Shown piece after piece: positions 1 to 8,251 of a stretch of DNA of 64,000 bases. The DNA comes from DASZJY01 sp036260255 (GTDB lineage Bacteria > Actinomycetota > Acidimicrobiia > Acidimicrobiales > AC-14), in NCBI GenBank assembly GCA_036260255.1, contig DATAAF010000075.1:17630-81629 (forward strand), in the 5' to 3' direction. Within the stretch, counting starts at the first letter, position 1; each line of letters starts with the position of its first letter. Under the pieces are notes generated by a model. It ran no database searches. It was not told the origin of the DNA and saw only the letters and a program-made list of their open reading frames with translations. Position numbers and translations under genes: made by a program.

Positions 1-1
1 C

Positions 2-115
2 GTCACCGCGCCCATGCAGATCGGCGGCGACGGTGTCGCTGGGCCCTCGCCGCACGACTGCCAGCTCCCCCGGGATCCACCGGTTGCCCGGCTGGACGGA
101 GAAACCAGGCGCTGA
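2..115 (+). CDS. Possible C-terminal end of a gene entering from the left edge
   Basis: An open frame runs from the window edge to a TGA followed directly by a second TGA. It would encode about 37 residues, including the stretch APMQIGGDGVAGP. I do not recognise the family. It converges on the decayed gene that ends at 128, which fits a normal gene end, but a frame this short at an edge can occur by chance. Low confidence. Confidence 0.25.
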   Translation, partial: VTAPMQIGGDGVAGPSPHDCQLPRDPPVARLDGETRR

Positions 116-127
116 TGACGCGGGGCG

Positions 128-1782
128 CTACCGGGCGGGGAACAGGCGATGAAGGATCTGGATCGCGACCGAGCCTTCGCCGACAGCCGACGCCACCCGC
201 TTCACGGACCCTTTGCGAACGTCTCCCGCCGCCAGCACCTCGGGCATGCTCGTCTCGAGCGGGAACGGACGGCGCTCGAGCGGCCAGCCGTCGCGACCGA
301 CATCGGTCCCGGTGAGAATGAAGCCCTGAGCGTCTCGGCGCACCTCGGGGGGCAACCACTCCGTGTGCGGCCGCGCGCCGATCGTCAGGAAGAGACCGTC
401 GGCAGCGACCACCTCCTCGGCTTGACCAACGCGATGGCGGAGCACGAGATGGTCGAGAGACCCGTTCCCCCCGCCGCCGACGATCTCCGTCTCCAGACGA
501 ACCTCGATGTTCGGGACTTCCTCGACCTGCTGCACGAGGTACTCCGACATCCCGGCACGAAGCGACGGTGCCCTTGCGATGAGCGTCACGCGCTTGGCGT
601 ACCGGGCCAGGTGCAGCGCGGCCTGCCCAGCCGAGTTGGCGCCGCCGAGGACGTACACGTCCCTGCCGGCCATGGCCGGCGCCTCGGACGCCGGGCCCCC
701 GTAGAACACGCCGGCACCGTTGAGGGCCTCGAGCGCCGGGATGCCGATCCGGCGGTACGTGGCGCCCATGGCGAGGGCAACGGCGCGCGCGTTCACGCGT
801 CCGCTCTCAGAGAGGATCACGAACAGCCCGCTGTCGTCGCGGCCCAGACCGGTCACTCGTTGCATGAACACGAAGTCGGCTCCGAAGACCCACGCCTGCT
901 CGTAGGCCTGCTGGGCGAGGCGGCCCCCGCTCACGCCTCGAGGGAAGCCGAGGTAGTTGCGAATCAGCGAGCTGGAGGTCGCCTGACCCCGATCCCGCCT
1001 TCGTCGACGACCAGCGTCCTGAACCCCTCGGATGCGCCCTAGACGGCGGCGGACAAGCCGGCCGGCCCGGCCGCAACGATCACCAGGTCGAAGACCTCCC
1101 GCTCCGGTCCTGGCGGCAGCCGTCCCCCGCCCGCGATCGCAGCGTTGCTCGGGTCCGTCAGCATGTTGCCGTCGGGGAAGATCACGAGCGGGAGCTTGGC
1201 CGCACCTCCCGCCCGGGCGATGAGAGCTCGCCCTTCGGGTGAGTCGGCGAGGCAGAACGGATGCGGGAGCGCGCAGCGCCCGAGCTGTTCCCTGAGCTCA
1301 TAGGCCCTCCCGACCACGACTCGCCGACGACCTGGACGGTGTGCGGAGCGGTGCGCAGCGCCTCCGCCCACTCGAGCAGGACCCCGAGATCGCCTGATGG
1401 AAGAGCTCGTCGGGGGGGCCGACGGCCGGACGACGTAGTGGTCGACGCGGCCGTGGGCGATCGCTTCGAAGACCGCTTGGCCGCTCGCACGATCCCACAA
1501 CCCGCCCCACGGAACCAACAGCGCCCGCTTGGCGTGCGGGTGGAGGCGGGGGACCTCACCCAGCAGCTCGCTACCTGTCATGCCGGTGAGCCACTGCGCC
1601 GCCAGGACGAGCGCGACCTGCTCACCAGCAGCCGCCAGCCCCTGGAGCCCGGCCAGCGCCTCGCTCGACGACGGAACGCAGAGCACGCGGTAATCCCGTG
1701 CGTAGCGGTCGCGCAGCGTCCGCTCGACGCTCGCCAGGACCCCCGGGTCCTCGTCGACGGCGACAAGGACTGCGCCAGACAT
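128..1782 (-). pseudogene. Decayed fused response regulator / thioredoxin-reductase-like flavoprotein
   Basis: Read on the minus strand from the ATG at 1782, the pieces spell a protein of about 550 residues of the family known as fused response regulator/thioredoxin-disulfide reductase. In order they are an N-terminal receiver-like domain (to about 1420), a thioredoxin-like middle domain, the FAD motif VIVAAGPAGLSAAV (near 1040-1080), and an NAD-binding and C-terminal half (128-934). The reading frame is broken five times. Apparent single-base losses occur in G/C runs at 1412-1418, 1382-1385, 1309-1311 and 987-990, and a TAG replaces an expected Tyr codon at 1039-1041. Where thioredoxin reductases have CXXC, the reconstructed sequence reads SSSLIRNYLGFP, so the cysteine pair is absent, as in related flavoproteins. 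Neighbouring genes are intact, which argues for real decay. Clustered sequencing error in homopolymers is the alternative. Confidence 0.8.
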
Positions 1783-2100
1783 CACGGGTACCCCTATGCG
1801 CCCGACCCGTGCGCGCGTCCGTCCGAGCGGGGCGGTGGGCGCCCCGGCAATCGAACAGCCGATCCGCTCCTCGTGGAGAAGCCGCTGACCCTCTCGGGAG
1901 CAACACCTTTGCCCCAGTTTCGTCGCCTCGGACGTTCTCGGGACGTTCATCCGGCCCGGCCAGTTGCCGGGCATGTCGGACTCTTCGCCGGAGCACCCAT
2001 CGGAGCGCTACTTCCCGTTGACGTCCTTGTCACCCTTGTCAGCCTTGCCGTACCGCTGGACGACCTGTCGAGCCGCCTCCTGAGCCCGACCTCCGGAAGT
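1783..2100. other. Gap without a confident gene
   Basis: No convincing gene was seen here. On the minus strand the frame of the small membrane protein that stops at 2101-2103 stays open for another 30 codons after its TGA, down to a TAG at 2008-2010. That stretch would read as a lysine-rich tail ending in YGKADKGDKDVNGK. No start codon with a ribosome binding site was found for this tail alone. Confidence 0.4.
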
Positions 2101-2265
2101 TCAGAAGGCTTCGACGCCGGTGTCCCAGAGGGTCGGGAAGACGAAGAGGGCGAGGCCGAGCGGGAGCAACCCGACGCGGACCCTCAACCGGTCGGCGAAC
2201 GCGGCGAGAGCGAAGCAGACGACCGCCGCCAGGTAGAAGAAGAACTTGATCTCGATATTCATCAT
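2101..2265 (-). CDS. Small hydrophobic membrane protein (54 aa)
   Basis: This 54-residue frame starts with two consecutive ATG codons (2265 and 2262) and ends with TGA. The product begins MMNIEIKFFFYLAAVVCF and has two hydrophobic segments, roughly residues 7-23 and 32-45, joined by a short basic loop (ADRLRVRVG). A two-helix hairpin in the membrane is the simplest reading. It resembles short conserved hypothetical membrane proteins common in Actinomycetota; that resemblance is from memory and the function is unknown. No clear Shine-Dalgarno sequence precedes it. The same frame continues open beyond the stop for 30 codons, so a nonsense mutation in a longer protein is possible. Confidence 0.55.
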   Translation of the reverse strand: MMNIEIKFFFYLAAVVCFALAAFADRLRVRVGLLPLGLALFVFPTLWDTGVEAF

Positions 2266-2460
2266 CTGTCGAGAGGCCCTTCACGACGGGGGTCTCAGAA
2301 TAGGCCGTCCAGCGCCGTTTCGGTGGCCTGCCCCTCGCGTCCGTCGTACCCGAGCGGCGGCGCTTGGCGACCGGCGGCGGGAGCACCGGCGGCAGCACGC
2401 GAGGCTGTGCCCGGTCTCGCGGAGCGCCGGCCGCCACTCCTGGCCTCGTCATGACCTGCT

Positions 2461-2477
2461 GAGGTACCTTGTACCTC
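2461..2477. promoter_or_regulatory. Palindromic operator, probably for the PadR regulator
   Basis: The sequence GAGGTAC-CTT-GTACCTC is a perfect 7-base dyad with a 3-base centre. It lies 33 bases upstream of the PadR start. A further half-site-like GAGGTAT sits at 2493-2499, just before the ribosome binding site. PadR-family repressors commonly autoregulate through dyads of this size, so this is the likely operator for the downstream pair. The assignment is inference from position and symmetry. Confidence 0.6.
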
Positions 2478-2510
2478 TATGCATTCTGGATTGAGGTATC
2501 GGAGGGCGTG

Positions 2511-2870
2511 GTGAAGGTCGACAAGGACCTCGTCGCGGCGGCGGCGACGCCGCTCGTGCTGGCGATCCTGGCCGAGGGCGAGAGTTACGGGTACGCCATT
2601 CTGAAGCGCGTTCGAGAGCTCTCCGACGGTGAGCTCCAGTGGACCGACGGGATGCTCTACCCGCTGCTCCATCGTCTGCACCGGCTCGGGTACGTGACCA
2701 TGGAATGGCGAATTCCGCCTGAGGGGCGGCGCCGCAGGTACTACGCGATCACCGATCAGGGGCATGCGGCCCTCGCCGAGCACAAGCGGCAGTGGGTGAC
2801 CGTGACGCGGGCGTTGGGTGACGTGTGGGGAGGCGCCGACCTGCTGCCGATCGTGCTCTGGAGGGCCTGA
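2511..2870 (+). CDS. PadR-family transcriptional regulator
   Basis: The 119-residue product is a winged-helix PadR-type repressor. The diagnostic core is visible: ATPLVLAILAEGESYGYAI, then the recognition region WTDGMLYPLLHRLHRLGYV, then the wing with RRRYYAITDQGHAAL. The GTG at 2511 is chosen because GGAGGG (2501-2506) sits at suitable spacing; the GTG at 2508 is also possible. The gene is two bases from the downstream membrane-protein gene and is almost certainly cotranscribed with it. PadR regulators next to membrane proteins usually repress their own operon in response to a ligand or envelope stress, and a palindrome lies just upstream. The ligand is unknown. Confidence 0.88.
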   Translation: MKVDKDLVAAAATPLVLAILAEGESYGYAILKRVRELSDGELQWTDGMLYPLLHRLHRLGYVTMEWRIPPEGRRRRYYAITDQGHAALAEHKRQWVTVTRALGDVWGGADLLPIVLWRA

Positions 2871-2872
2871 CC

Positions 2873-4216
2873 GTGGAGCGGCTGGAGTCGGAGATCGCGG
2901 AGTGGCGGGCCTTCGTCGAACGGGGCCGGGCCGTCGATGGCCGTGACGTGGAGGAGTTGGAGGCCCACCTCCGTGATCAGATCGCCGATCTGGACGCTGC
3001 CGGTCTGGCTGAAGACGAGGCCTTCCTCGTTGCGGTGAAGCGGATGGGCAGAGTCGACGAACTGTCCCGGGAGTTCGCGCGCGAGCACACCGGCAGGCTC
3101 TGGAGGCAGCTCGTCCTCTCCGGTGATGGCGAGGACCAACAGCCTGACAGCCAGTGGGCCGAGGCGCTGGTGTTCGCCGTCGCGGCGGCCGTCACGATCC
3201 AGGTCGCCCGCCTGGCCGCGGGGTTCCCGAGCGAGGAACCCTCGTGGTTGCTGCGGAACGCGAGCCTGCTCGTGATGCCGTTCCTCGCCGGCTACTTCGC
3301 CCGCCGACGGCGACTCTCCCTGCGCCAGTCCCTGGCGACGGCCGCCCCGTTCGTGATCGCCGCCGTCGTGATCAACCTCTACCCCTACCGTGAGGGGGCA
3401 TCGACGGAACTGCTCGTCGGTGCGCACCTACCCGTCGTGCTGTGGTTCGTGATCGCCTACCCCTACATGAGCGGCGCCGTGCGATCGCACGAGCGGCGCA
3501 TGGACTTCGTCCGCTTCACGGGCGAATGGGCCATCTACTACGTGCTGATCGCCCTCGGGGGCGGTGTGCTCGTGGCGCTGACCGCGCTCATCCTCGAACC
3601 CACGGGTGTCGCCAACGCCGAGCGGGTGATCGAGTGGGTCTTGCCCTCGGGGGCGGCGGGTGCCGTGATCGTGGCGGCGTGGCTCGTCGAGTCGAAGCAA
3701 CGGGTCGTGGAGAACATGGCGCCGGTGCTCACCCTGCTGTTCACGCCGCTGTTCGCGGTCATGCTGGCCGGCGCCGCAGTGGTCTACGCCGCGACCGGGT
3801 TCGGCGGCGCGTTCGATCGCGAGCTCCTCGGCGTCTTCGACGCCCTGCTGCTGGTGGTCCTCGGGCTCGTCTTGTACGGGATGTCGGCCCGAGACCCGTC
3901 CACGTCGCCGGGCTGGATGGACCGCATCCAACTGGTCGCCGTGGTCAGCGCCCTCGTGCTCGACGTGATAGTGCTCGGCGCGATGATCGCCCGGATCGGC
4001 GAGCTCGGGTTCACTCCGAACCGAACGGCCGCGCTCGGCCTGAACCTCGTGCTCCTCGTGAACCTCGCCGGGACCGCCTGGCTGTCCACCCGGTTCCTCA
4101 GCGGGCACAGCACGTTCCACCGGCTCGAGCGCTGGCAGACCACCTACCTGCCGGTCTTCGCGCTCTGGGCCGCCACGGTCGTCGTCGTCCTTCCACCACC
4201 GTTCGCCTTCACCTGA
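2873..4216 (+). CDS. PadR-linked multi-pass membrane protein with permease-prefix-like N-terminus
   Basis: This 447-residue protein starts at a GTG two bases after the PadR stop, with GGAGGG at 2860-2865 as ribosome binding site. Residues 1-72 form a soluble helical domain (EAHLRDQIADLDAAGL, then FLVAVKRMG) like the permease-prefix domain found ahead of ABC-type permeases and often paired with PadR genes. The remainder contains about ten or eleven hydrophobic helices and no obvious enzymatic motif. The likely role is an integral membrane protein controlled by the upstream PadR regulator, possibly in envelope homeostasis or efflux. The transported substrate, if any, cannot be read from the sequence. 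Confidence 0.75.
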   Translation: MERLESEIAEWRAFVERGRAVDGRDVEELEAHLRDQIADLDAAGLAEDEAFLVAVKRMGRVDELSREFAREHTGRLWRQLVLSGDGEDQQPDSQWAEALVFAVAAAVTIQVARLAAGFPSEEPSWLLRNASLLVMPFLAGYFARRRRLSLRQSLATAAPFVIAAVVINLYPYREGASTELLVGAHLPVVLWFVIAYPYMSGAVRSHERRMDFVRFTGEWAIYYVLIALGGGVLVALTALILEPTGVANAERVIEWVLPSGAAGAVIVAAWLVESKQRVVENMAPVLTLLFTPLFAVMLAGAAVVYAATGFGGAFDRELLGVFDALLLVVLGLVLYGMSARDPSTSPGWMDRIQLVAVVSALVLDVIVLGAMIARIGELGFTPNRTAALGLNLVLLVNLAGTAWLSTRFLSGHSTFHRLERWQTTYLPVFALWAATVVVVLPPPFAFT

Positions 4217-4333
4217 CCGCGCGACCTGACCGGGCTTACATGGACGATGGCGAGCACCGCGTCAGCACCTGAGCGACCCCGAGTCTTGGAAATTGTGTAT
4301 CTCAGGCTCGCGTAGGAACGTGGCCCGTCATCG

Positions 4334-4621
4334 TCATGGGTTGTTGGGCCGCGGGTCAAAGGTCCCGGTGGCGTGGTGGCAGCCAAGCTCTTCCCCGCTT
4401 TCATGGTGCACATGATCCTCATCATGCGGGATACCGAGTTGGGCCGGCGGCGGAGCTTCCTCGTACACCCCTTCGCCTTCGGGGTTCGTCTGGTCGCAGG
4501 CGTTCTGGTTCACAGTTCGCCCCTCGGCCTCGGGCTGGTGCGGGGGCTCGGGCTGGGCGGCGGCGCTCCCCCCAAAGAACACGCTCAGTGCCAACGCCAC
4601 GATTGCCAGGACCTTTTTCAT
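4334..4621 (-). CDS. Small secreted protein
   Basis: The product has 95 residues. It begins MKKVLAIVALALSVFFGG and has a plausible signal-peptidase site after SAAA, giving a mature protein of about 73 residues. The mature part is hydrophilic and rich in Glu, Pro and His, with two cysteines (NACDQTN and LGCHHATG) that could pair. A strong AGGAGGTAAC ribosome binding site (about 4626-4635) fixes the start. No known domain is visible. The His-rich run DEDHVHHE might bind metal, but that is speculation. Confidence 0.7.
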   Translation of the reverse strand: MKKVLAIVALALSVFFGGSAAAQPEPPHQPEAEGRTVNQNACDQTNPEGEGVYEEAPPPAQLGIPHDEDHVHHESGEELGCHHATGTFDPRPNNP

Positions 4622-5137
4622 CTCGTTACCTCCTCGGGGGCCGATACAGCACTCAAGCGGGCGCGCAAGCTCAATGGGAAATGTGAAACAGTCCCGGTCA
4701 CCGCCACTCGCCACTCGCCGTGATCTCTCGGGTGAGAGACTCGCACAGATTGGCCGCTTGTCAAGCGTGGCCCGCCGGAAAAAGCGGCGCTCGCGAGGAT
4801 CTTTTCGACGTGCTCTCCGAGCCTCGACGCTTCGCGGGTGCGCTACCGCCGGGTGGACCCGGCTGCTATTTCGCGAGAAGGAGCTTCTCGTTTGTACGTT
4901 ACCCGGCGTGGGTCTCCCTCGCTGACGGGGCGGCCCGACTCTGCCATTCAACGCCGCCCGAGAGGGGTTGCCGACTTCTGCCGTCCCCGTTCTCAGTGTG
5001 TGATGTGATCGGTATTGGCTCGGGACATGCATGCATCTTCGGAGAAGAGACCGACGCCGCCACCAAGCGGCCCGCGGGTGGAGGAGACTCGCGTGCGTCG
5101 CCCGGTGGTCGTCGCCCGGGCCGGACGGAGTGGACCG
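4622..5137. other. 516-base gap upstream of the small secreted protein
   Basis: No gene is supported in this stretch. On the minus strand a TTGACA hexamer occurs at 4764-4759, but the hexamer 17 bases downstream (AGTCTC) is a poor -10, so I do not call a promoter. A short hairpin, TCTCTC-GGGT-GAGAGA, lies near 4724-4739. The rest shows no conserved-looking coding pattern. Confidence 0.4.
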
Positions 5138-5530
5138 TTACGGTGATCCGTCGTTCGGCGGTCGCAGCTTGTAGTGCGCCAGCGACTCGACTTGGCGGAG
5201 GAACTCAGGCGTCCGGCGAAATTTGGGTGAGAGGGCTTCGTGCTCTGCTCCGGCGGCCCGCCACCGCAGCACCCGTCGCTCCAGCGGGCGCAGCACGTCG
5301 CCCGGCATGTGGGTTCCGCTCCTGGGCAGTTGGGCCAGGAGACGTACCCGACCCACCCACTCGGGACTGTGCCGGAACCGCCGGCCGATCTCGGCATCGT
5401 CGAGACCCTCGGCGGCCAGCCGGAGAACCCGGCGCTCTACCGGTCGAAGGGTGCGATTCGACGTGGCGGTGACCTCCGTTCGAGCGACGAGGCCAGGATA
5501 GGCGCGAACAGCCCCTCGGGTGCGAGCCAT
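5138..5530 (-). CDS. Tandem HTH protein with two LuxR-like repeats
   Basis: The 130-residue product from the ATG at 5530 contains two copies of a helix-turn-helix-like unit. The first reads LRPVERRVLRLAAEGLDDAE followed by IGRRFRHSPEWV. The second reads LRPLERRVLRWRAAGAEHEA followed by LSPKFRRTPEFL. Each resembles the LuxR/GerE DNA-binding helices (the ER-VL core, then an I/L-x-x-RF helix). No receiver domain is present. A DNA-binding role is likely but targets are unknown. The N-terminal 30 residues are poorly defined, and the start could lie somewhat downstream. Confidence 0.65.
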   Translation of the reverse strand: MARTRGAVRAYPGLVARTEVTATSNRTLRPVERRVLRLAAEGLDDAEIGRRFRHSPEWVGRVRLLAQLPRSGTHMPGDVLRPLERRVLRWRAAGAEHEALSPKFRRTPEFLRQVESLAHYKLRPPNDGSP

Positions 5531-5696
5531 CCCCGGCGGATGGGCCACCGGCGACTCCCGCCGTGAACCGGGTGGCGTATGACCGGGCTTCGATCCGGTG
5601 TGACCCGAACGGCAGCTACCCTCCGAAGCGGCGCGACCGCGACCGCCGGCTCGAGGCGCGGCCAGCGCCGCCACCGAGACCCACGAACGGAGACAC

Positions 5697-6092
5697 GTGT
5701 CCTCGCACAAGACCGTCGTAGAGCGCTACTTCGACGGGTTCCGCCGGTCCGACCACCAGCAGATCCTCGCGTGCCTGACCGAGGACGTTGTCTGGGACCT
5801 CCCCGGCTTCAAGCATCTTGAAGGCATGGACGCCTTCGACAGCGAGATCGAGAACCAGAGCTTCACTGGACGGCCAACGCTTCACGTGGACCGCATGGTC
5901 CAAGAGGACGACGTGGTCGTGGCGATCGGGACCGGTGCGAGCGCGCAGACCAGCGGGACGGTGTTCAACTTCGGCTTCTGCGATGTCTTCACTTTCGCCG
6001 GCGAGCGCATCCGGCGCGTCGAGTCCTACGTCGTTCCGCTGACGTCGCCAGAGCCGTCACGATCGGCCGGTGCGTCAGAGGTCGGCAACTGA
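5697..6092 (+). CDS. NTF2-like / SnoaL-like protein
   Basis: The 131-residue product starts at GTG, preceded by ACGGAG. It has the cone-fold NTF2-like pattern: a first helix (KTVVERYFDGFRRSDHQQIL), LTEDVVWDLPG on the first strand, then an open pocket and the strands VVVAIGTGAS, FNFGFCDVFTF and GERIRRVESYV. SnoaL-like proteins include small isomerases, hydrolases and ligand-binding proteins; the sequence does not decide which. It stands alone as a single gene, divergent from the tandem-HTH gene. Confidence 0.75.
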   Translation: MSSHKTVVERYFDGFRRSDHQQILACLTEDVVWDLPGFKHLEGMDAFDSEIENQSFTGRPTLHVDRMVQEDDVVVAIGTGASAQTSGTVFNFGFCDVFTFAGERIRRVESYVVPLTSPEPSRSAGASEVGN

Positions 6093-6255
6093 CCGCTCCG
6101 ATGAAGCCGACAGACTTCCGCGCGAGGGCCGGAGAGGGCAGGGACCCGGTTCCGCCCTTCTCGTCGGGGTCGGCCGCGCCTAGCCTGGGCCATGGATCGC
6201 CCGTCATGCCCGCTTCGCCGCAGGACCCGCCGACGATCCGGTCCAAGGAGGAGTT

Positions 6256-6642
6256 ATGGCGTTGAACCTGAACAACATCATGCTGGGTTCGGAGGACTCC
6301 AAGCAGCTCGCGGACTTCTACACCAAAGTCCTCGGTCCCCCCAATCCCGAGTGGAGTGACGAAGCCAACGGCTGGTTCGGCTTCCACGCTGGGGACGCCG
6401 GCCTGGCCATTGGGCCTCACAGCGAGGTGAAGGGCAGGAATCAACACCCGGGGCGCATCATGCTCAACTTCTCGACGCCGGACCTGAACGGCGATTTCGA
6501 GCGCATCCGAGCCCTCGGTGCCGAAGTGATCGCCGAGCCCTACGAGCCTCAAGGCGGCGGAGGGATGCGGTTGTGCACCTTCGCCGATCCCGACGGCAAC
6601 TACTTCCAGCTGACGACCCCCTGGGACTCCGAGTCGCCCTAG
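6256..6642 (+). CDS. Glyoxalase/bleomycin-resistance (VOC) family protein
   Basis: The 128-residue protein has the paired beta-alpha-beta-beta-beta modules of the vicinal-oxygen-chelate fold. The N-terminal half contains SKQLADFYTKVLG. The C-terminal half contains GDFERIRALGAEV followed by TFADPDGNYFQLT, the usual metal-ligand-containing ending. AAGGAGGAG about 7 bases before the ATG makes the start secure. Such proteins act as lyases, dioxygenases or drug-binding proteins, and the substrate cannot be inferred. It is convergent with the DUF2461 gene and has no operon partner. Confidence 0.82.
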   Translation: MALNLNNIMLGSEDSKQLADFYTKVLGPPNPEWSDEANGWFGFHAGDAGLAIGPHSEVKGRNQHPGRIMLNFSTPDLNGDFERIRALGAEVIAEPYEPQGGGGMRLCTFADPDGNYFQLTTPWDSESP

Positions 6643-6700
6643 CTCACAGTCCTCGGTCGCAAAATGCCGGGTCGCGGCTGCGTGTTACGCCGGCAACGGG

Positions 6701-7318
6701 TCAGGTGACGTAGCGCTCCAGCCAGGCGTTGAGGGGGCGGGCGGCCTCGAGGCACACGACGACCCGGTCCTTGGCCTTCCTCGTGCCGAGCCAGGCCCCG
6801 ACGGGCCAAGACTTGGACATCACGATGCCCTTGTGCTTGAGCAGCTCGATGCGGGGGTGGTCTTTGGGGTAGCCCTTGGGCGCCGTCTTGAGGACGTCGT
6901 GAGCGCCGACGTCGTAGCCGTCTTTGCGCAGCGTGGCAACGATCGACGCCAGCTCCGAGCCCGACCTCCCATCGTCGACGGCGGCCCGAAAGCGCCGGAG
7001 CTGGTCAGGGTCGGGCATGTAAAGGCCGCTGCCCACGAAGAGCCCGTCGGCTGAGAACGCGATGTAGCCGCCCGGCAGGTAGGCGGCGCAGTTCAGCTTG
7101 TACGGCGTCTTGTCCTTGCTGAAGCGGACGTCCCGGTAGGGCCGGAAGACGCGGCCGGGACCGAAGTCGTCGGCCAGCTCGGCGAGGAGCTCCTCCATCG
7201 GCCCCTTGACGCACCGCTGGTACACCGACTTGTGCTCCTCCCAGTACGTCTTCGTGTTGTCGGCCTGGAGCCCCTCGTAGAACTCCACGGCCTCGACCGG
7301 CCAGCCCTTGAACGCCAT
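6701..7318 (-). CDS. DUF2461-family protein
   Basis: The 205-residue product matches the DUF2461 pattern: an early phenylalanine-rich segment (AVEFYEGLQADNTKTYWEEH), then RPYRDVRFSKDKTPYK, and a later glycine-rich core (GGYIAFSADGLFVGSGLYMP). The family is widespread but its biochemical role is not established. The ATG at 7318 is chosen because conservation starts at MAFKGWP; a longer start at 7378 is possible. It follows the polysaccharide gene group on the same strand but is separated from it by about 130 bases, so membership of that operon is uncertain. Confidence 0.78.
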   Translation of the reverse strand: MAFKGWPVEAVEFYEGLQADNTKTYWEEHKSVYQRCVKGPMEELLAELADDFGPGRVFRPYRDVRFSKDKTPYKLNCAAYLPGGYIAFSADGLFVGSGLYMPDPDQLRRFRAAVDDGRSGSELASIVATLRKDGYDVGAHDVLKTAPKGYPKDHPRIELLKHKGIVMSKSWPVGAWLGTRKAKDRVVVCLEAARPLNAWLERYVT

Positions 7319-7447
7319 CTCGACGATGATGCCGCACCCGACGCGCCGGTTCACCCTCGAGGTGACCCACCGCGGCATCGTGCCCAGGTTCCCTCGTCGA
7401 TCGCGTCGCGAGCGACGCCGACCGCCCGGTGAACGACCTGCCCCTCT

Positions 7448-8251
7448 TCAGCCTGGTCCCGGCTTGCGACCGGTCACCACCAGGTACCAACCCCAGCGCC
7501 GGGCGAACAGCGGTCGGTGGAGGAACCGCCAGCGCACGCCGGCGTGGACGACCTCGGTGGACACGTCGTCGAAGCTCGAGAACAGGGCCCGGGCCTGGCG
7601 GCGGCTGTAGAGCCGGACCACGGGGCGGTCGCGCACCTGGTCGGCGCCGGCCTCGACGAGGGCCAGGTGGTCGCGCCAGGTCTCCCGCAGGAAGGCGCCG
7701 GTGGCGACGTACTGGACGAGCTTCTGGAGGGCGAAGAGGCTGGCCCGGTGGTACACCGCGACGAGGAACCGGCCCCCCGGCCTGAGCACGCGGTGCATCT
7801 CGGCGGCGACGGCCTCGGGATGGTCGGTGTGGTGGATGACCCCGAAGGAGTACACCGCGTCGAACACCGCGCTGGCCAACGGCATCCGCTCCCCGTCGGC
7901 GATCACCGCGCTGCCCGGGCGTCCCTCGAGCCGGAGGCGCCGCTGGGTGAGCGCCGCTCCTCGTGGCGCAAGGTCCATGGCGACGGTGGTGGCAGCCATC
8001 CCCGCCAGCTCGGCGTGGTCGGTGCCGGCGCCGCTGCCGATCTCGAGCAGCCGGCCCTCGGGGGCGAAGCGGTGCAGGAGCTCGGGGTGCCAAGGCTGCA
8101 GCTCGTAGCGGCTGGCCGTCATCTGGGCGAAGAACTCCGCCGTCCCCTCCTCGGCGTCGGCGTGGATCGTCCCGGCCGGCGTCCGGCCCCACTGTTCCCG
8201 GGCGGCGGCTCGCGCTCGCCGGCTCCCGTCGCCGACCGCTAGGCCGGGCAC
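7448..8251 (-). CDS. SAM-dependent methyltransferase (class I)
   Basis: The 267-residue protein carries motif I as LLEIGSGAGTDHAEL. The acidic residue closing the next strand is in AMDLAPRGA, and the post-motif region is SFGVIHHTDHPEAVAAEM followed by RVLRPGGRFLVAVYH, as in the ubiE/Methyltransf_11 family. The GTG at 8251 overlaps the end of the flippase gene and has GGAGGTGGAGG upstream, implying translational coupling. Its position in the glycosyltransferase-flippase operon suggests it methylates a sugar or lipid intermediate of the surface polysaccharide. That substrate is inference from context. Confidence 0.8.
   Translation of the reverse strand: MPGLAVGDGSRRARAAAREQWGRTPAGTIHADAEEGTAEFFAQMTASRYELQPWHPELLHRFAPEGRLLEIGSGAGTDHAELAGMAATTVAMDLAPRGAALTQRRLRLEGRPGSAVIADGERMPLASAVFDAVYSFGVIHHTDHPEAVAAEMHRVLRPGGRFLVAVYHRASLFALQKLVQYVATGAFLRETWRDHLALVEAGADQVRDRPVVRLYSRRQARALFSSFDDVSTEVVHAGVRWRFLHRPLFARRWGWYLVVTGRKPGPG

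Noticed and set aside
1261..2454. A plus-strand frame of about 400 codons over the decayed fusion gene and the small membrane protein
   Set aside because: It is low-complexity, Arg/Asp-rich antisense text with no recognisable domain. The minus-strand pieces show clear domain motifs.
4736..4764. A minus-strand promoter with a perfect TTGACA
   Set aside because: The hexamer 17 bases downstream is AGTCTC, which lacks the key T and A positions, and the distance to the nearest gene is over 100 bases.
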